Origin: an uncultured Erysipelotrichaceae bacterium
Lineage (GTDB): Bacteria; Bacillota_I; Bacilli_A; Acholeplasmatales; Anaeroplasmataceae
Direction of reading: 5' to 3'
NCBI GenBank assembly: GCA_902796895.1
Contig: CADBQV010000011.1
Span: forward strand, 1 to 7,723
Length of the DNA: 7,723 bases
The position numbers were made by a program, and so were the translations under genes. The notes beneath the pieces were generated by a model, which ran no database searches, had not been told where the DNA came from, and saw only the letters and a list, made by a program, of their open reading frames with translations. Numbering within the stretch: the stretch's first letter is position 1; each line of letters starts with the position of its first letter. Below, piece by piece: positions 6,341 through 7,723 of the stretch.

Positions 6341-7723
6341 TTTCTTAAAATAATTTACTGCATTTTCAAAAATATTTTGTTTCTTTTCACCATAAATATT
6401 TTTGAACAAATTCTTTTCATATCTTTCAGAATGTCCCATTTTACCTAATATTAATCCATCTGGTGATATAATACCTTCAATTGCATATTCAGAACCATTT
6501 GGATTATATGGAGCTTCTGTTGTAGGCTTATTATGGCTATCTACATATTGAAATGCGATTTGACCATTGCTAATTAAATCCTTAACCATTTTTTCAGAAA
6601 CCATAAATTTACCTTCACCATGTGATACAGCAATCATGTGTACCTCACCTGTCTTATAGCTTGATAACCAAGGTGATTTATTTGTCATAACCTTAGTTGC
6701 AACCATTTGTGAAACGTGACGGTTAATATCATTTCTAAATAATGTTGGTGAATCTTCTTTTACTTCACCTATTTTTCCATATGGAAGTAATCCTGATTTA
6801 ACTAATGCTTGGAATCCATTACAAATACCAAGTATTAAGCCTTTTCTTTCAATTAGACGATTAATTGCATTTTTAATGTCTTCTTGACATAATACATTTG
6901 CAATAAACTTTGCAGATCCATCTGGTTCATCACCAGCACTGAATCCACCAGATAATACGAATATATCTGCTTTATCGATATTTTCAACCATTACCTTAAT
7001 TGAATCAAAAATATCTTCTTTATTTTGATTTCTAAATACTGTAGTTACTGTCTTAGCACCTGCTTTTTCAAATGCACGGCTAGTATCATAATCACAGTTA
7101 GTACCAGGGAATACTGGGAAGTATGCAACAACCTCATCCTTATTAGCTAGCTTTTCAACCTTAGCCTTATAAGGTTTGATTGGAATTAACTCACAGTTAT
7201 TATCACCTTTATCTTTATATACTCTATTAAATTTCTTTGTATTTACTTCTTCAAGTGCAGCTAAGCTAAACTTAACTCCATTGATAACACCATATTTGAA
7301 ATGTGATGTTCTACCAATATGAATTACATTTGGCTTAATATCCTTTGGATATTCTAAAGAGCCTTGAACTTCAATAAGGATTGAACCATAATTATATCTA
7401 TTTAATTCTTTTTCATCATATTTAACTTGGAAGCCAATTTGATTACCAAAGCTTGATTTAGCAAGTGCTTCAATTAAACCACCAGCACCTAAGGCATATG
7501 CACTTAGGATTTTTCCATTTTCGATATTAGTTGATACAAAATCAAAGTTATCAATTAATTGCTCAACATTTGGTGTATAGTTTTCATTTTCAGTATGCTT
7601 AACTAAATATAATTTATGAGCACGAGCTTTAAAATCAGGTGAAATTACATTATTAGCATTTACTGTAGTAATACCAAATGCCATTAGCATTGGAGGGACA
7701 TTATATGTTTCATTATAAGTACC
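6338..7723 (-). CDS. purL: Phosphoribosylformylglycinamidine synthase, single-chain form, C-terminal 461 residues (cut by the right window edge)
   Basis: PurL converts FGAR to FGAM using ATP and ammonia released from glutamine by its own amidotransferase domain. The frame is open to the right edge: 11 codons (GTYNETYNVPP) precede the methionine at 7690, so that methionine is internal and not a start. Visible residues about 1-175 are the end of the second PurM-like half, with SAYALGAGGLIEAL at 74-86. A class I amidotransferase domain begins near 198 (VAYFPVFPGTNCDYD). It has the FVLSGGFSAGDEPDGSA turn at 255-271, nucleophile Cys301 in LGICNGFQ, SHGEGKF at 367-373, and the His431/Glu433 pair in GHSER. 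The triad is complete. The full family member is about 1240 residues, so about 780 lie outside. A PurQ-type fused C-terminus argues for the clostridial/streptococcal single-chain class (TIGR01857-like, from memory) over the Bacillus three-protein complex. Confidence 0.96.
   Translation of the reverse strand, partial: GTYNETYNVPPMLMAFGITTVNANNVISPDFKARAHKLYLVKHTENENYTPNVEQLIDNFDFVSTNIENGKILSAYALGAGGLIEALAKSSFGNQIGFQVKYDEKELNRYNYGSILIEVQGSLEYPKDIKPNVIHIGRTSHFKYGVINGVKFSLAALEEVNTKKFNRVYKDKGDNNCELIPIKPYKAKVEKLANKDEVVAYFPVFPGTNCDYDTSRAFEKAGAKTVTTVFRNQNKEDIFDSIKVMVENIDKADIFVLSGGFSAGDEPDGSAKFIANVLCQEDIKNAINRLIERKGLILGICNGFQALVKSGLLPYGKIGEVKEDSPTLFRNDINRHVSQMVATKVMTNKSPWLSSYKTGEVHMIAVSHGEGKFMVSEKMVKDLISNGQIAFQYVDSHNKPTTEAPYNPNGSEYAIEGIISPDGLILGKMGHSERYEKNLFKNIYGEKKQNIFENAVNYFKK

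Noticed and set aside
7688..7690. ATG that could be read as the start of a 450-residue protein
   Set aside because: The frame stays open upstream to the window edge and the added residues fit PurL, whose family is about 1240 residues. The methionine is internal.
1..7723. A novel defence, mobile or otherwise undescribed system
   Set aside because: Every substantial frame on the coding strand belongs to a well-known purine or folate enzyme with intact motifs. Over 98 percent of the window is coding and no repeats, phage, transposase or unknown genes are visible.

Overview
The window is an ordinary, tightly packed stretch of a de novo purine biosynthesis operon. Every gene is on the minus strand, so transcription runs from the right edge to the left edge. 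In that direction the genes are purL (3' end only), purC, purM, purN, purH, purD, folD and purB (5' end only). The two edge genes are cut by the window, not broken. Only about 104 bases are non-coding, and the longest gap is 38 bases (purN-purH). I see no promoter, terminator, riboswitch, RNA gene, mobile element, CRISPR array or stretch of foreign character. The operon promoter and any purine riboswitch or PurR site would lie beyond the right edge.

The organism is probably an AT-rich member of the Bacillota (Clostridia or an Erysipelotrichia/Bacilli-like lineage). GC is roughly one third by eye. Most ribosome binding sites are strong purine-rich AGGAG/GGAGG types with 6-9 base spacing, stops are almost all TAA, and the proteins resemble Bacillus/Clostridium-type Pur enzymes. 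PurL ends in a fused glutamine amidotransferase domain. As I recall, that is the single-chain form of clostridia, streptococci and Bacteroidetes, not the split PurS/PurQ/PurL of Bacillus. Tryptophan is encoded by TGG and no in-frame TGA was noticed, so nothing suggests a recoded mycoplasma. I cannot name a genus.

The genes cover PRA to IMP except for PurF and the AIR carboxylation step: PurD (PRA to GAR), PurN (GAR to FGAR), PurL (FGAR to FGAM), PurM (FGAM to AIR), PurC (CAIR to SAICAR), PurB (SAICAR to AICAR, also adenylosuccinate to AMP) and PurH (AICAR to IMP). FolD makes 10-formyl-tetrahydrofolate, the one-carbon donor used by both PurN and PurH, so its place in the operon is metabolically sensible. 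PurF and PurE are not visible and must lie upstream, downstream or elsewhere.

The useful annotation points are two start-site corrections (folD and purH, where the longest-frame start lies inside the Shine-Dalgarno), a TAATG stop/start overlap between purM and purN without a good ribosome binding site, a partial purB at the left edge, and the gene order. I found no evidence for a previously undescribed system.
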